Assembly (NCBI GenBank): GCA_014238155.1
Contig: JABABQ010000050.1
Coordinates: forward strand, 186,001 to 250,000
Reading direction: 5' to 3'
From: Rhizobiaceae bacterium
GTDB lineage: Bacteria; Pseudomonadota; Alphaproteobacteria; Rhizobiales; Rhizobiaceae
Length of the DNA: 64,000 bases
Part shown: one piece after another, positions 45,799-54,545 of the stretch
Numbering within the stretch: the stretch's first letter is position 1
Layout of the letters: every line of letters begins with the position of its first letter
The notes under the pieces: model-generated
Seen by the model: the letters and a program-made list of their open reading frames with translations, nothing else
Databases searched by the model: none
Told to the model about the DNA's origin: nothing
Program-made: the position numbers and the translations under genes

Positions 45799-47022
45799 TT
45801 AGTTGCCACGCGGCCAGTTGGTCTTGTGCGAAGCAAACGCAGAAGGCGCCACAACGTTGTAGGCACCGTCTTGTATCTGACGCAGAACCATTGGCTTGGC
45901 GATGTTATTGCCAGCTTCAGAGAACTTGATACCGCCATAGAAGGTTTTCAAGTCGGTAGCAGCAATCGCGTCACGTACGGCTTCTTTGTCCAAAGATGCA
46001 GCGCGCTCGAAAGCATCCTTGAAGACATAAACGGCAGCAGTGGCCTGAGCTGTCTGATAAGGAACCTTCTTGCTGGCATATTCAGGATAAGCAGCCTTGA
46101 ACTCAATTTCGTAGTTGGCAGCAGTGCCAAAGATTGGATCTTCATAGCTCAGCGTTTCAGACCATTGTGTTGCGCACAAAATGTCATTGGCAGCAGCACC
46201 GAAATTGCCTGTTACGTCAGCAGCTTCGCAGTGTGTCAATGCGATCATTGGTGTTGAGATTTTCTGCTCACCAATCTGACGAACAGCCGTAGCAGCTCCT
46301 TTTGAGTGACCGGATACAACCAGAAGGTCAGGCTTGACCAATTTCACTTTTGTCAGGATCGCGGTCATGTCAGACAAGTCGCGCGGCAGTTTTTCGTCAA
46401 TGACGATTTTCATGCCGAGTTTCGCAGCGTCTTCCATTACACCCGCGCGGATATCGAGTGAGAACGGATCGTTCTCAACGGCGATGGCAACTTTTACGTC
46501 TGCTGCCGTCTTACCGCTTTCAACAGCCTTTTCACCGGCAAGCGCCACAGCGGAAGCCAAATACTGCTCAGAAGTCGACAGTACAGCGAACAGATACTTG
46601 TAGCCCTTGTTGAACAGCGAGCGCGATGCGCCTTCAGCTTCAACCATCGGGATGCCGTATTTTTCGGTGACAGGCGCAATCGCCTTGGTCAGACCGGAAG
46701 AATATGGCCCAAGCATATACTGGACTTTGTCCTGATTGATCAGCCGTTCTGCCAGGGTAGCACCACGGTCGCCTTTTGATTCATCGTCATAATAGATGAC
46801 GTTAAAATTGTAGCATTTGCCACCGAACTGAACGCCTCCGGCTTCGGAAATCTTTTTGATGGCAAATTCATAGCCGTTTTTCGCGTGAACACCATTGGTG
46901 GCATATTTACCGGTCAGCGAAATCGCCGAGCCCAAAGTGATGGATTCACAGTCAGCGGCCGCAGCCATTGCAGTGGAAGCCATCAGCGCGCCAAGCGCGA
47001 GAGTCATTGTTTTGAGTTTCAT
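45799..47022 (-). CDS. Periplasmic amino acid-type ABC substrate-binding protein
   Basis: A 407-residue type I binding protein with a signal peptide (MKLKTMTLALGALMAS, cleavage near AMAAA-ADC, ~20-23). The mature part begins ESITLGSAISLTGKYATNG, the usual first strand and ligand loop. Of two close ATGs, the one at 47022 is chosen because GGGAGG then has proper spacing; the ATG at 47028 sits almost on it. It heads the livHMGF operon. Four Cys residues in the mature part could form disulfides. The ligand is unknown. Confidence 0.93.
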   Translation of the reverse strand: MKLKTMTLALGALMASTAMAAAADCESITLGSAISLTGKYATNGVHAKNGYEFAIKKISEAGGVQFGGKCYNFNVIYYDDESKGDRGATLAERLINQDKVQYMLGPYSSGLTKAIAPVTEKYGIPMVEAEGASRSLFNKGYKYLFAVLSTSEQYLASAVALAGEKAVESGKTAADVKVAIAVENDPFSLDIRAGVMEDAAKLGMKIVIDEKLPRDLSDMTAILTKVKLVKPDLLVVSGHSKGAATAVRQIGEQKISTPMIALTHCEAADVTGNFGAAANDILCATQWSETLSYEDPIFGTAANYEIEFKAAYPEYASKKVPYQTAQATAAVYVFKDAFERAASLDKEAVRDAIAATDLKTFYGGIKFSEAGNNIAKPMVLRQIQDGAYNVVAPSAFASHKTNWPRGN

Positions 47023-47153
47023 TTCCATTCCTCCCAGAATTAATGCAGCAATCTATCCAGATTGCATGCTGCGACGCAACAGTCTTTGCTACTTTAGTAC
47101 TGTCCAATCGGCACTAAATGTCCAACTTTTGTCCACGCCCGTCTCGCAGTTTG

Positions 47154-47194
47154 GCGAATATGATGATAATCGAAGCTTTCGCGCCGATATTCGC
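47154..47194. promoter_or_regulatory. Inverted repeat upstream of glpD (GCGAATAT-N25-ATATTCGC)
   Basis: GCGAATAT (47154-47161) and ATATTCGC (47187-47194) are perfect inverted arms 25 bases apart, ending 17 bases before the glpD start. A smaller CGAA-GCT-TTCG repeat lies between them. DeoR-type GlpR regulators bind TTCG/CGAA-rich repeats, so a glycerol-responsive operator is plausible, though no glpR gene is in view. Confidence 0.4.
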
Positions 47195-47211
47195 TAACGA
47201 GAAACAACCAG

Positions 47212-48717
47212 ATGAACACCCATGTTGACATATTTATCATCGGTGGTGGCATCAACGGCGTCGGCATTGCCCGCGATGCAGCAGGACGTGGATATTCGGT
47301 CGCTCTTTGCGAAATGAACGACCTCGCCAGCGGCACCTCCAGCTGGTCTTCAAAACTGGTACATGGTGGACTGCGCTATCTCGAACATTATGAATTTATG
47401 CTGGTACGCAAGGCATTGACGGAACGGGAAATTTTGTGGTCAGTCGCACCGCACATCATCCGGCCAATGCGCTTTATTCTGCCACATCACAAAGATTTGC
47501 GCCCGGCCTGGTTGTTGCGGCTTGGCCTGTTTCTTTACGATCATATCGGCGGGCGAAAACTTCTGCCCTCCACCAAAACGGTCGATCTTGCCAGGGGTAT
47601 TTTCGGCAAACCACTCAAGGCGATCTTCAAAAAGGGCTTTCAGTATTCCGATTGCCAGGTTGATGATGCCCGTCTGGTTGTCCTCAATGCCCTCGACGCC
47701 AGCGAACGCGGTGCCCGGATTTTGGTTCAAAATCAATGTACATCAGCGCAGCGCGAGGGTGACAAATGGACCGTCCAGATCCGCGACAAAGCGACAGGGA
47801 AGACAACAACAATAAGTGCTGACTTGATCGTCAATGCGGCGGGTCCGTGGGTCGATCACGTATTGGGCAATTCATTTGGCAAAAATGATGCCCGAAATGT
47901 CCGCATGGTTCAGGGCAGTCACATTGTCGTGCCTAAACTCTACGACCACGACAATTGCTATATTTTTCAAAACGCCGATGACCGAATCATCTTCGCCATT
48001 CCCTACACCCAGAACACAACGCTGATCGGTACCACTGACAAGGATTTTGAGGGCGACCCCGGCGAGGCGAAAATATCTGCCCAAGAAATTCAATATCTGT
48101 GCGATGCGGCATCTGAATATTTTGAAACGCCGGTTCGCAAAGAAAACATCGTCTGGACCTATTCAGGTGTTCGGCCGCTCTATGACGACGGTGCAAGTGC
48201 CGCGCAGGAAGCAACGAGAGACTATGTTTTTAAACAGGATCTGGCTGGCAAAGATGGTGGCACTGCCCCACTAATCAACATATTTGGTGGCAAAATCACA
48301 ACTTATCGTGTTTTGGCCGAAAAAATGATGGACGAAATCGAAGACCTGATTGGCCGAAAGGGACGACCATGGACGGCAAAAGCTGCCCTGCCCGGTGGCG
48401 ATTTTCCAGCCCGGGGCTTTGACGATCTGCTGAACAAGGTTTCAGCCCGCTATCCGTTCATGAACAGCGCTGATCTGGAACGCCTGTGCCACGCCTATGG
48501 AACCCGCATGACCATGGTACTGGGCAACGCAGAATCTGTCGAACAGCTTGGGGAAGATTTCGGATGCGGCCTTTTTGAAGTTGAGGTGCGCTATCTGATG
48601 CTCAACGAGTGGGCCAGCTGCGCCGACGACATTATCTGGCGACGTAGCAAACTGGGTCTGGTCATGAATGATCGTCAGATCGCCCACCTCGACAAATGGA
48701 TCAACCGCGAATCCTGA
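47212..48717 (+). CDS. glpD: Aerobic glycerol-3-phosphate dehydrogenase
   Basis: An FAD enzyme at the inner face of the membrane that oxidises glycerol 3-phosphate to dihydroxyacetone phosphate and passes electrons to quinone. 501 residues. IIGGGINGVGIARDAAGRG (~8-26) binds FAD, LASGTSSWSSKLVHGGLRYL (~40-59) is the substrate/flavin block, and IFGGKITTYRVLAE (~365) is the C-terminal motif. It stands alone, divergent from the liv operon and convergent with the gamma-glutamyltransferase gene. No glpK or glycerol transporter is in the window. Confidence 0.95.
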   Translation: MNTHVDIFIIGGGINGVGIARDAAGRGYSVALCEMNDLASGTSSWSSKLVHGGLRYLEHYEFMLVRKALTEREILWSVAPHIIRPMRFILPHHKDLRPAWLLRLGLFLYDHIGGRKLLPSTKTVDLARGIFGKPLKAIFKKGFQYSDCQVDDARLVVLNALDASERGARILVQNQCTSAQREGDKWTVQIRDKATGKTTTISADLIVNAAGPWVDHVLGNSFGKNDARNVRMVQGSHIVVPKLYDHDNCYIFQNADDRIIFAIPYTQNTTLIGTTDKDFEGDPGEAKISAQEIQYLCDAASEYFETPVRKENIVWTYSGVRPLYDDGASAAQEATRDYVFKQDLAGKDGGTAPLINIFGGKITTYRVLAEKMMDEIEDLIGRKGRPWTAKAALPGGDFPARGFDDLLNKVSARYPFMNSADLERLCHAYGTRMTMVLGNAESVEQLGEDFGCGLFEVEVRYLMLNEWASCADDIIWRRSKLGLVMNDRQIAHLDKWINRES

Positions 48718-48729
48718 AATGGAGCCAGA

Positions 48730-50322
48730 TTAATAGCCGATAGCGCAACCGTCTTTGCGCGGATCGCTGCCACCGGTCAAAACCCCATTATCCCAATCGA
48801 TCGCAATCGCCTGCGAGCCACCAATCGGCTTTTCTGGTCGTGAAATAGTGTGCCCTCTGGACTTCAGCTCTTCAACCACGGCGTCTGGAACGGGGCCCTC
48901 TATCTCCACATTGCCGGTAAATGGATTGACCATGAAGCGCGGCGCATCCATCGCTGCCTGGACATCCAGGCCATAGTCGAAAACGCGGGTCAGAAATTGC
49001 AGATGGCCCATCGCCTGATATTCCCCCCCCATAACACCGAAACTCATGATAATGCGGCCGTCTTTTTCAACCATACCAGGAATGATGGTATGCAATGGCC
49101 GTTTGCGCGGCGCGATACAATTGGGATGACCGGCTTCCAGAACAAATCCCTGTCCGCGATTGGTAAACACGATAGAACTGTTAGGCGTCGTAATACCGGT
49201 TCCGAACGTGTCAAAGACGGTGTTTATGAATGAACAAGCGTTTCTGTCCTTGTCCACCACAGATATATAGACCGTGTCGTTGTGGGGTTTCAGGTTGAGC
49301 GCATCTTCAGGGTGACGGGCAATTGCCGGATCTATGTCATCACGCAGCTGATTGGCATATGCCTGCGACAACATCTCCTCAACCGCTACATCGACCTGAG
49401 CCGGGTCAGCAAGGTATTTGCTCCGTGCAGCATAGCCACGACGACAGGTTTCGAGTTCCCAATGAATGCGATCCGCTCCCAGCATATCTGGATCGACATC
49501 GACATCACGCATCATATTGAGCATCAGCAATGCGATAATTCCCTGCCCCTGTGGTGGGCATTCGTGAATTATATTGCCGCGAAATTCGGTGGTGATGGTG
49601 GATTCGTATGTGCCTTTGGCTTCAGCGAAATCCTGCAACGTGTGCAATCCACCTTTGGCCTGAAGCGTCTCCACCATTTCGCGGGCCAGCTCGCCCTCAT
49701 AAAAACTTTTGCGGCCCTTTTTAGCAATAATCTCCAGAGCATTTGCAAGACCGGGATTTTTGTGAAGGCTGCCCAATCCTGGCACGTCGCCATCTTTCAG
49801 AAAAATTGCGGCCAGATTGTCATCACTTTGAAGATGGATCTTTCGGCGTGTCATGTCAAAATGAACACGCTGACTAATCGGGTAGCCATTGCGGGCGTAG
49901 TCAATAGCTGGCTGCAGCAATTCTGCCAGCGGCATCTTCCCGTGATCTGCATTGAGTTGCGCCCAGGCATCTATCGCACCGGGAATAATGACTGAATGAA
50001 CCGACGTCTGTTCAAGCTTGGAAACACCCAGTTCCGCAAGCTTTTCCAACGTCGCTGCTGCCGGTGCGCGTCCCGATCCGTTGTAGGCGATAACGTTGTT
50101 TTTGCCTTCCGGCGCATAAAGCGCAAAACAGTCACCACCGATACCCGTTGATCCCGGCTCCACAACACATTGCACCGCACAAGCTGCAATTGCTCCATCC
50201 AGCGCGTTGCCACCAGCTTTGAGCACATCAATTGCCACCTGAGTTGACAGGGGATGAGATGTTGCCGCCATTCCATTGGGTGACATGACGGAGGAACGAC
50301 CGGGAAGTTCGAGGTTGCGCAT
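48730..50322 (-). CDS. ggt: Gamma-glutamyltransferase family protein
   Basis: A 530-residue Ntn-hydrolase. Thr350 in HNDTVYISVVDKD aligns with the catalytic Thr that becomes the N-terminus of the small subunit after self-cleavage. GSGRAP (~83-88) and GIGGDCFALY hold the gamma-glutamyl binding residues, and GGEYQAMGHLQ is the late motif. There is no signal peptide, so unlike E. coli Ggt it is probably cytoplasmic. Such homologues cleave gamma-glutamyl amides in other pathways. It is divergent from a HisD-family gene. Confidence 0.9.
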   Translation of the reverse strand: MRNLELPGRSSVMSPNGMAATSHPLSTQVAIDVLKAGGNALDGAIAACAVQCVVEPGSTGIGGDCFALYAPEGKNNVIAYNGSGRAPAAATLEKLAELGVSKLEQTSVHSVIIPGAIDAWAQLNADHGKMPLAELLQPAIDYARNGYPISQRVHFDMTRRKIHLQSDDNLAAIFLKDGDVPGLGSLHKNPGLANALEIIAKKGRKSFYEGELAREMVETLQAKGGLHTLQDFAEAKGTYESTITTEFRGNIIHECPPQGQGIIALLMLNMMRDVDVDPDMLGADRIHWELETCRRGYAARSKYLADPAQVDVAVEEMLSQAYANQLRDDIDPAIARHPEDALNLKPHNDTVYISVVDKDRNACSFINTVFDTFGTGITTPNSSIVFTNRGQGFVLEAGHPNCIAPRKRPLHTIIPGMVEKDGRIIMSFGVMGGEYQAMGHLQFLTRVFDYGLDVQAAMDAPRFMVNPFTGNVEIEGPVPDAVVEELKSRGHTISRPEKPIGGSQAIAIDWDNGVLTGGSDPRKDGCAIGY

Positions 50323-50540
50323 GTAGTTTTTCCTGAAAGTTGAAGTTTTGGCCTGCAGATTGCGGAGTTATGCACTGGATGGCTGGCAAAATCCATTGTC
50401 GGAAACAACACAATTTTGCAACCGCGCACAACTCCGTCGGCCAACAAATTCCGAGCACAATGGGCTGGATTTCCGGCCAATTCGATGCAATAGGCTTGCC
50501 CAACCCCCGCGTCACGAAAGCAAATTCAATAGGTAGCACC

Positions 50541-51866
50541 ATGTCTCAAGTGGCCATTCACAATTTATCCGTTTTGACGCCTCCCCAACGGGTCGAATTG
50601 ATGAGACGTGCTGAAGATGACCTGGCACCTTTCATTCAAAAGATTTCGCCGATCATCGAAGCCGTTCGCCAGGAGGGCGATGACGCACTCGTGCGTTTCG
50701 CAAAACAGTTTGACGGAGCCGAATTCGACGTGACTTCGCTGGCCGCCAGCGATGAAGATTTTGACCGGGCCTATCAGGCGCTTGATCCTGAGTTTGTTGA
50801 TGTGCTGCGCTATTCTGCAGACAACATCCGACGCTTCCATCAACAACAAATGCCGCAGACACAATGGATGATGGAAATTTGTGACGGCGTGCATGTCGGC
50901 GAACGGTTCACGCCAATTGATTCCGTCGCCTGCTATTCGCCACGCGGCAAGGGTTCGTTTCCATCTGTGACTCTGATGAGCATCATACCAGCGGTTGTTG
51001 CAGGCGTGCGGGACGTGATCGTGCTGACACCGCCGGGCCCTGATGGAAAAATCGATCCGGCCACGCTGGTTGCAGCCGATATTTCCGGCACCCGCAAGGT
51101 TTTCAAAGCTGGTGGTGCTCAGGCCGTTGCCGCCGCCGCCTTTGGCACCCACACCATTCCCAAATGCGTCAAGATTGAAGGCCCCGGCAGCCCCTGGCTC
51201 GCAGCCGCCAAAGTGTTGCTGGCTAACCGTATTGATCCGGGCATGCCGGCAGGACCGTCAGAATCCATAGTCTTTGCTGATCACACGGCCAATCCGGACA
51301 TTGCTGCACTCGACACGATTATCGAGTCCGAACACGGTGATGATTCATCGGTCTTTCTGGTTACGACTTCACAGAAACTCGCCAATCACGCAGCCGAAAA
51401 AATTCCCGAATACTGGCAAGAAATGAGCCAGAAGCGGGCCGACTATTCCGCCGCAGTGTTGAACAGCACCAGCGGTGGCATTGTTCTGTGTCAAACAAAT
51501 CAACAGGCCTACGACTTCATCAACGACTACGCGCCCGAACACCTGCAGATACTGTCAAAGTCACCGCATGATCATGTGGATCACATTCGCAATGCCGCTG
51601 AAATTTTGCTTGGAGAAGACACACCCGGTTCGATCGCCAATTACATGATGGGGCCAAACTGTGTTCTACCAACTTCTGGAGCCGCTAAAACCCGCTCTCC
51701 GCTTGGTGTCATGAATTTCATGAAATCTTGCTCGATTGGTGAATTGACGCGCTGCGGATATCAGGACATGGCACCCCGCACCGCTATCTTTGCCAAATAT
51801 GAAGGCTTTGATGCCCATGCCAATGCTGTTGGTCAATTGCGCAAAAAGGCATTCGGCAACGGTTAG
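50541..51866 (+). CDS. Histidinol dehydrogenase family protein with altered metal site
   Basis: A 441-residue NAD-dependent alcohol dehydrogenase of the HisD superfamily. Catalytic Glu333-His334 (YAPEHL) are kept. Relative to E. coli HisD, metal ligand Gln259 is Glu262, His262 is His265, Asp360 is Asn367, His419 is His426, and substrate-binding His367 is Cys374, all at a constant spacing. It is therefore probably not histidinol dehydrogenase; relatives such as sulfopropanediol dehydrogenase (HpsN) act on other alcohols. The ATG at 50541 has AGGTAG upstream; the frame extends to 50340, but that part overlaps the ggt control region. No his genes are near. Confidence 0.85.
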   Translation: MSQVAIHNLSVLTPPQRVELMRRAEDDLAPFIQKISPIIEAVRQEGDDALVRFAKQFDGAEFDVTSLAASDEDFDRAYQALDPEFVDVLRYSADNIRRFHQQQMPQTQWMMEICDGVHVGERFTPIDSVACYSPRGKGSFPSVTLMSIIPAVVAGVRDVIVLTPPGPDGKIDPATLVAADISGTRKVFKAGGAQAVAAAAFGTHTIPKCVKIEGPGSPWLAAAKVLLANRIDPGMPAGPSESIVFADHTANPDIAALDTIIESEHGDDSSVFLVTTSQKLANHAAEKIPEYWQEMSQKRADYSAAVLNSTSGGIVLCQTNQQAYDFINDYAPEHLQILSKSPHDHVDHIRNAAEILLGEDTPGSIANYMMGPNCVLPTSGAAKTRSPLGVMNFMKSCSIGELTRCGYQDMAPRTAIFAKYEGFDAHANAVGQLRKKAFGNG

Positions 51867-51888
51867 AGCCGTTCTCGATTTAATGGAG

Positions 51889-52845
51889 CTAATTCTGTTT
51901 GTGATTGGCGTTGTGGGCTGCAACCAGGGCAGCACTGACCATGATGTCGAGATGCGCCCCTCCACCATTTTTGAAAACCGTGATCTGGTCTCTTGAACTG
52001 CGCCCGACGGATCCTGCCACGAGTCCATGCAGATCAGCCTTTGCCGCATCGCGGTCGATGATACCGGCTGCCAATGGAATGGTGAATTCGCCAATGTGAT
52101 CCAAAGTTGTGTCAAAGCTGTCGACAAACCAGCTGGCTCTTAAATGTAGATCGTCATCGGCTTCACGCATGTCGCCCTTGTAGGCGCCGACCAGATCAAC
52201 ATGGGTTCCCGGCGCAACCAAGGCACCCTTCAACACCGGATCATTGGTCATCGTCGCACAACAAATAATATCTGCTTGCGTCACGCTGTTATCAAGGTCG
52301 GCCACCACCGTCACTGATTGTGGTAAATCATCAAGTGCGCCAGCCACCTTTTGGGCCCGCGAAGCAGTCCGGTTCCAGATCAGGATTTTTTCAATTGACG
52401 GGCGCGCCGCGAGATGAGCACGGATCAATGGTTCTGCCATCGTCCCGGCACCAACCATCAACAGGATCTTGGATCCTTCACGCGATAAAATAGCACTGCC
52501 TAATGCGCTGTCTCCGGCGGTTTTCCAACCCGTGACTTCTGTCCCATCAACCAGTGCTGACAATTCGCCGCTATTTGCATCAAACAACATGATCTGGGCG
52601 TGAATGCTGGGCAGAGGCGGCGTGCGGTTAGGATTGTCTGGCACAACAGTTGCAGCTTTTACACCGGCTGCCAGGCCATCTACAAAAGCGCTGCGTACCA
52701 GCATTGTTTTGTCACCGGCATGAACAAATGTATCACCAATATCGGCCGCTGGCAGTTTGTGTCCGGCACGAATCGCCTCAATCACCAGCGGCCAGCTGGC
52801 AACGGCGCGAATGTCTTCTGCAGTCAGGTTGATAACTTGCTTCAT
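51889..52845 (-). CDS. Ornithine cyclodeaminase / mu-crystallin family protein
   Basis: A 318-residue NAD(P)-dependent enzyme of a family that includes ornithine cyclodeaminase, alanine dehydrogenase and reductases of cyclic imino acids. GVKAATVVPDNPNRTPPLPS (~61-80) carries the conserved Lys, and LLMVGAGTMAEPLIRAHLA (~148-166) is the Rossmann motif. DLVGAYKGDMREAD (~215) is typical. Its start overlaps the mrp stop by four bases on the same strand. The substrate is not assignable. Confidence 0.88.
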   Translation of the reverse strand: MKQVINLTAEDIRAVASWPLVIEAIRAGHKLPAADIGDTFVHAGDKTMLVRSAFVDGLAAGVKAATVVPDNPNRTPPLPSIHAQIMLFDANSGELSALVDGTEVTGWKTAGDSALGSAILSREGSKILLMVGAGTMAEPLIRAHLAARPSIEKILIWNRTASRAQKVAGALDDLPQSVTVVADLDNSVTQADIICCATMTNDPVLKGALVAPGTHVDLVGAYKGDMREADDDLHLRASWFVDSFDTTLDHIGEFTIPLAAGIIDRDAAKADLHGLVAGSVGRSSRDQITVFKNGGGAHLDIMVSAALVAAHNANHKQN

Positions 52846-53996
52846 TCAAATACGATAGCCGGCGCGGCAGGCTGGTCAACCGTCAGTGCCTGGGCGATTA
52901 ACGCGGCAATCTGGTTGTAAATTTCAGCGTGCGGTCCGTCCGGATCGTCCGCCACCACAGGCGTACCGGCATCCGACTTGGCGCGAATGTCCATATGCAG
53001 CGGAACACCACCAAGAAAAGGCACGTTAAGACGCGCCGCCTCTTCCTGCGCACCACCATGGCCAAATATATCGGTTCGTTCGCCGCATTTGGGGCAGAAA
53101 AAAGTACTCATATTCTCGACAATGCCGAGGATCGGCACATTCACCTTAGTGAACATGTTGAGCCCTTTGCGGGCATCGATCAGCGACAGGTCTTGAGGTG
53201 TGGAAACGATCACCGCCCCGGCCAGCGGCACCTGTTGTGCCATGGTCAGCTGCGCATCTCCGGTGCCGGGCGGCATATCGACAACCAGCACATCCAGCGG
53301 TGCCCAATCGACTTCGCGCAACAATTGTGTCAGCGCAGAAATAACCATTGGACCGCGCCATATCATTGGCGTGTCTTCGGCCACCAGAAAACCGATCGAC
53401 ATGACTTTTAGCCCAAATGCTTCAATCGGTTTCAAGACGCGACCTTCAGCCTCCGGCTTACCGCTGATGCCGACCAGGCGTGGCACTGAAGGGCCGTATA
53501 TATCGGCGTCCATCAAACCGACCTTCAGCCCCTGATTCTGCAGGCCAAGTGCCAGGTTGATCGCGGTTGTTGACTTACCAACACCGCCCTTGCCAGAGGC
53601 CACCGCAATGATGTGCTTGACCCCTGCAACACCGGGTTTTTCACCACCTGCCGCCGGCGCCGCAGGTGCCGGTCGGTTTGGTGGAGATGGCTGAGGTGGA
53701 GCACTTGGCTGTCTGTCGCCCATCTTGCGTTCCGCAGTCAGTGCAACCATCGCGGAGGCAACTCCGTCAATTGCTTCAACTGCCGCCTGTGCCTGACCGC
53801 GCAGCGGTTCAAGCGCCTGCGCCTGATCAGCAGGAACGGTCAGGGAGAACATCACCTTGGCACCTGCATCTCCCGTGGTTACGAAGGGATCAGACACCAT
53901 GCCGAGAGATACGATATTCTCGCTCTTGCCATTGGTCGATGACGGCATCATCACACCGGCAAGAGTATCCAAAATTTGCTGTTTAGTTACGGTCAT
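52842..53996 (-). CDS. mrp: Mrp/ApbC-type iron-sulfur cluster carrier ATPase
   Basis: A 384-residue P-loop ATPase that carries and delivers [4Fe-4S] clusters. An N-terminal MIP18-like domain (~1-90) is followed by a Pro/Ala-rich linker (~97-120). The ParA-like domain has GKGGVGKST (~134-142), DADIYGPS and DMPPGTGD. The FFCPKCGER motif (CxxC) binds the bridging cluster at the dimer interface. It is translationally coupled to the ornithine cyclodeaminase-family gene downstream. Confidence 0.95.
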   Translation of the reverse strand: MTVTKQQILDTLAGVMMPSSTNGKSENIVSLGMVSDPFVTTGDAGAKVMFSLTVPADQAQALEPLRGQAQAAVEAIDGVASAMVALTAERKMGDRQPSAPPQPSPPNRPAPAAPAAGGEKPGVAGVKHIIAVASGKGGVGKSTTAINLALGLQNQGLKVGLMDADIYGPSVPRLVGISGKPEAEGRVLKPIEAFGLKVMSIGFLVAEDTPMIWRGPMVISALTQLLREVDWAPLDVLVVDMPPGTGDAQLTMAQQVPLAGAVIVSTPQDLSLIDARKGLNMFTKVNVPILGIVENMSTFFCPKCGERTDIFGHGGAQEEAARLNVPFLGGVPLHMDIRAKSDAGTPVVADDPDGPHAEIYNQIAALIAQALTVDQPAAPAIVFE

Positions 53997-54064
53997 TTAC
54001 CAACATTCGTTGAATCAATCTAAAAAGAGTAATAACTCAAAAATCAGGCCAGGCAAATCTCGAC

Positions 54065-54084
54065 ATGCCCAGATTACCGGGCAT
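54065..54084. terminator. Weak hairpin between the SCP2 and mrp genes
   Basis: ATGCCC (54065-54070) and GGGCAT (54079-54084) with an eight-base loop lie downstream of the minus-strand SCP2 gene. The T-run comes late (GATTTTTG), so this is at best a weak terminator. Confidence 0.35.
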
Positions 54085-54110
54085 CACTGAATTGCAATAT
54101 TCGCTACCAA

Positions 54111-54413
54111 TCAGCCGAGAATTGATCCTAATTGCATGGCGATACCCATATCGCCTTCAACTTTCAACTTGCCCGACATGAAAGCCATCTGAGCGTTTTC
54201 TTCACCCGCGGCAATGGCTTCAAAAACGTCCATATCGACAATCACAGTGCAATCCACTTCTGCGTCGTCATTGCTGACAACTGCCGGGTCTGCGACACCG
54301 TCAATGGCAAGCTGACCGTCGTCTCCAAAATCGAATTTTACGGTCTTGCCGTCGATGGCACCTTTTTCAGCAACCCGCTTGGTCATCTCCGCAGTGATTT
54401 CTTCCAATGTCAT
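54111..54413 (-). CDS. SCP2 sterol-binding domain protein
   Basis: A 100-residue stand-alone SCP2 (sterol carrier protein 2) domain that binds fatty acyl chains or acyl-CoA in the cytosol. KFDFGDDGQLAIDG, DCTVIVDMDVFEAIAAG and the QMAFMSGKLKVEGDMGIAMQ stretch (~73-92) match the family. The ATG at 54413 is chosen because GCGAGGA sits six to eight bases upstream; an in-frame ATG at 54428 is possible. It is divergent from the beta-oxidation operon and shares its 132-base control region, which fits a role in acyl-CoA handling. Confidence 0.9.
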   Translation of the reverse strand: MTLEEITAEMTKRVAEKGAIDGKTVKFDFGDDGQLAIDGVADPAVVSNDDAEVDCTVIVDMDVFEAIAAGEENAQMAFMSGKLKVEGDMGIAMQLGSILG

Positions 54414-54495
54414 TTCAATTCCTCGCATTTGCCCGATGCTTGTGTGGATCGGAGATCTGATTACCTTGCCCTGTCATAAAACAAGCGTCATAGTC

Positions 54496-54515
54496 AACAT
54501 ACTCATGGGTATGTT
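54496..54515. promoter_or_regulatory. Palindromic operator-like site AACATAC-N6-GTATGTT before the thiolase gene
   Basis: Perfect seven-base inverted arms (54496-54502 and 54509-54515) around TCATGG, extending to GTC/GAC with one inserted T. This layout is typical of TetR-family operators such as those controlling fatty acid genes. It lies between the divergent SCP2 and thiolase genes, 30 bases before the thiolase ATG. No regulator gene is adjacent. Confidence 0.6.
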
Positions 54516-54545
54516 TGACACCCATTTCAACCAGAGGATCAAGTT

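Noticed and set aside
50340-50540. N-terminal extension of the HisD-family frame
   Set aside because: It lies in the control region shared with the gamma-glutamyltransferase gene and does not resemble HisD; the ATG at 50541 has a ribosome site.
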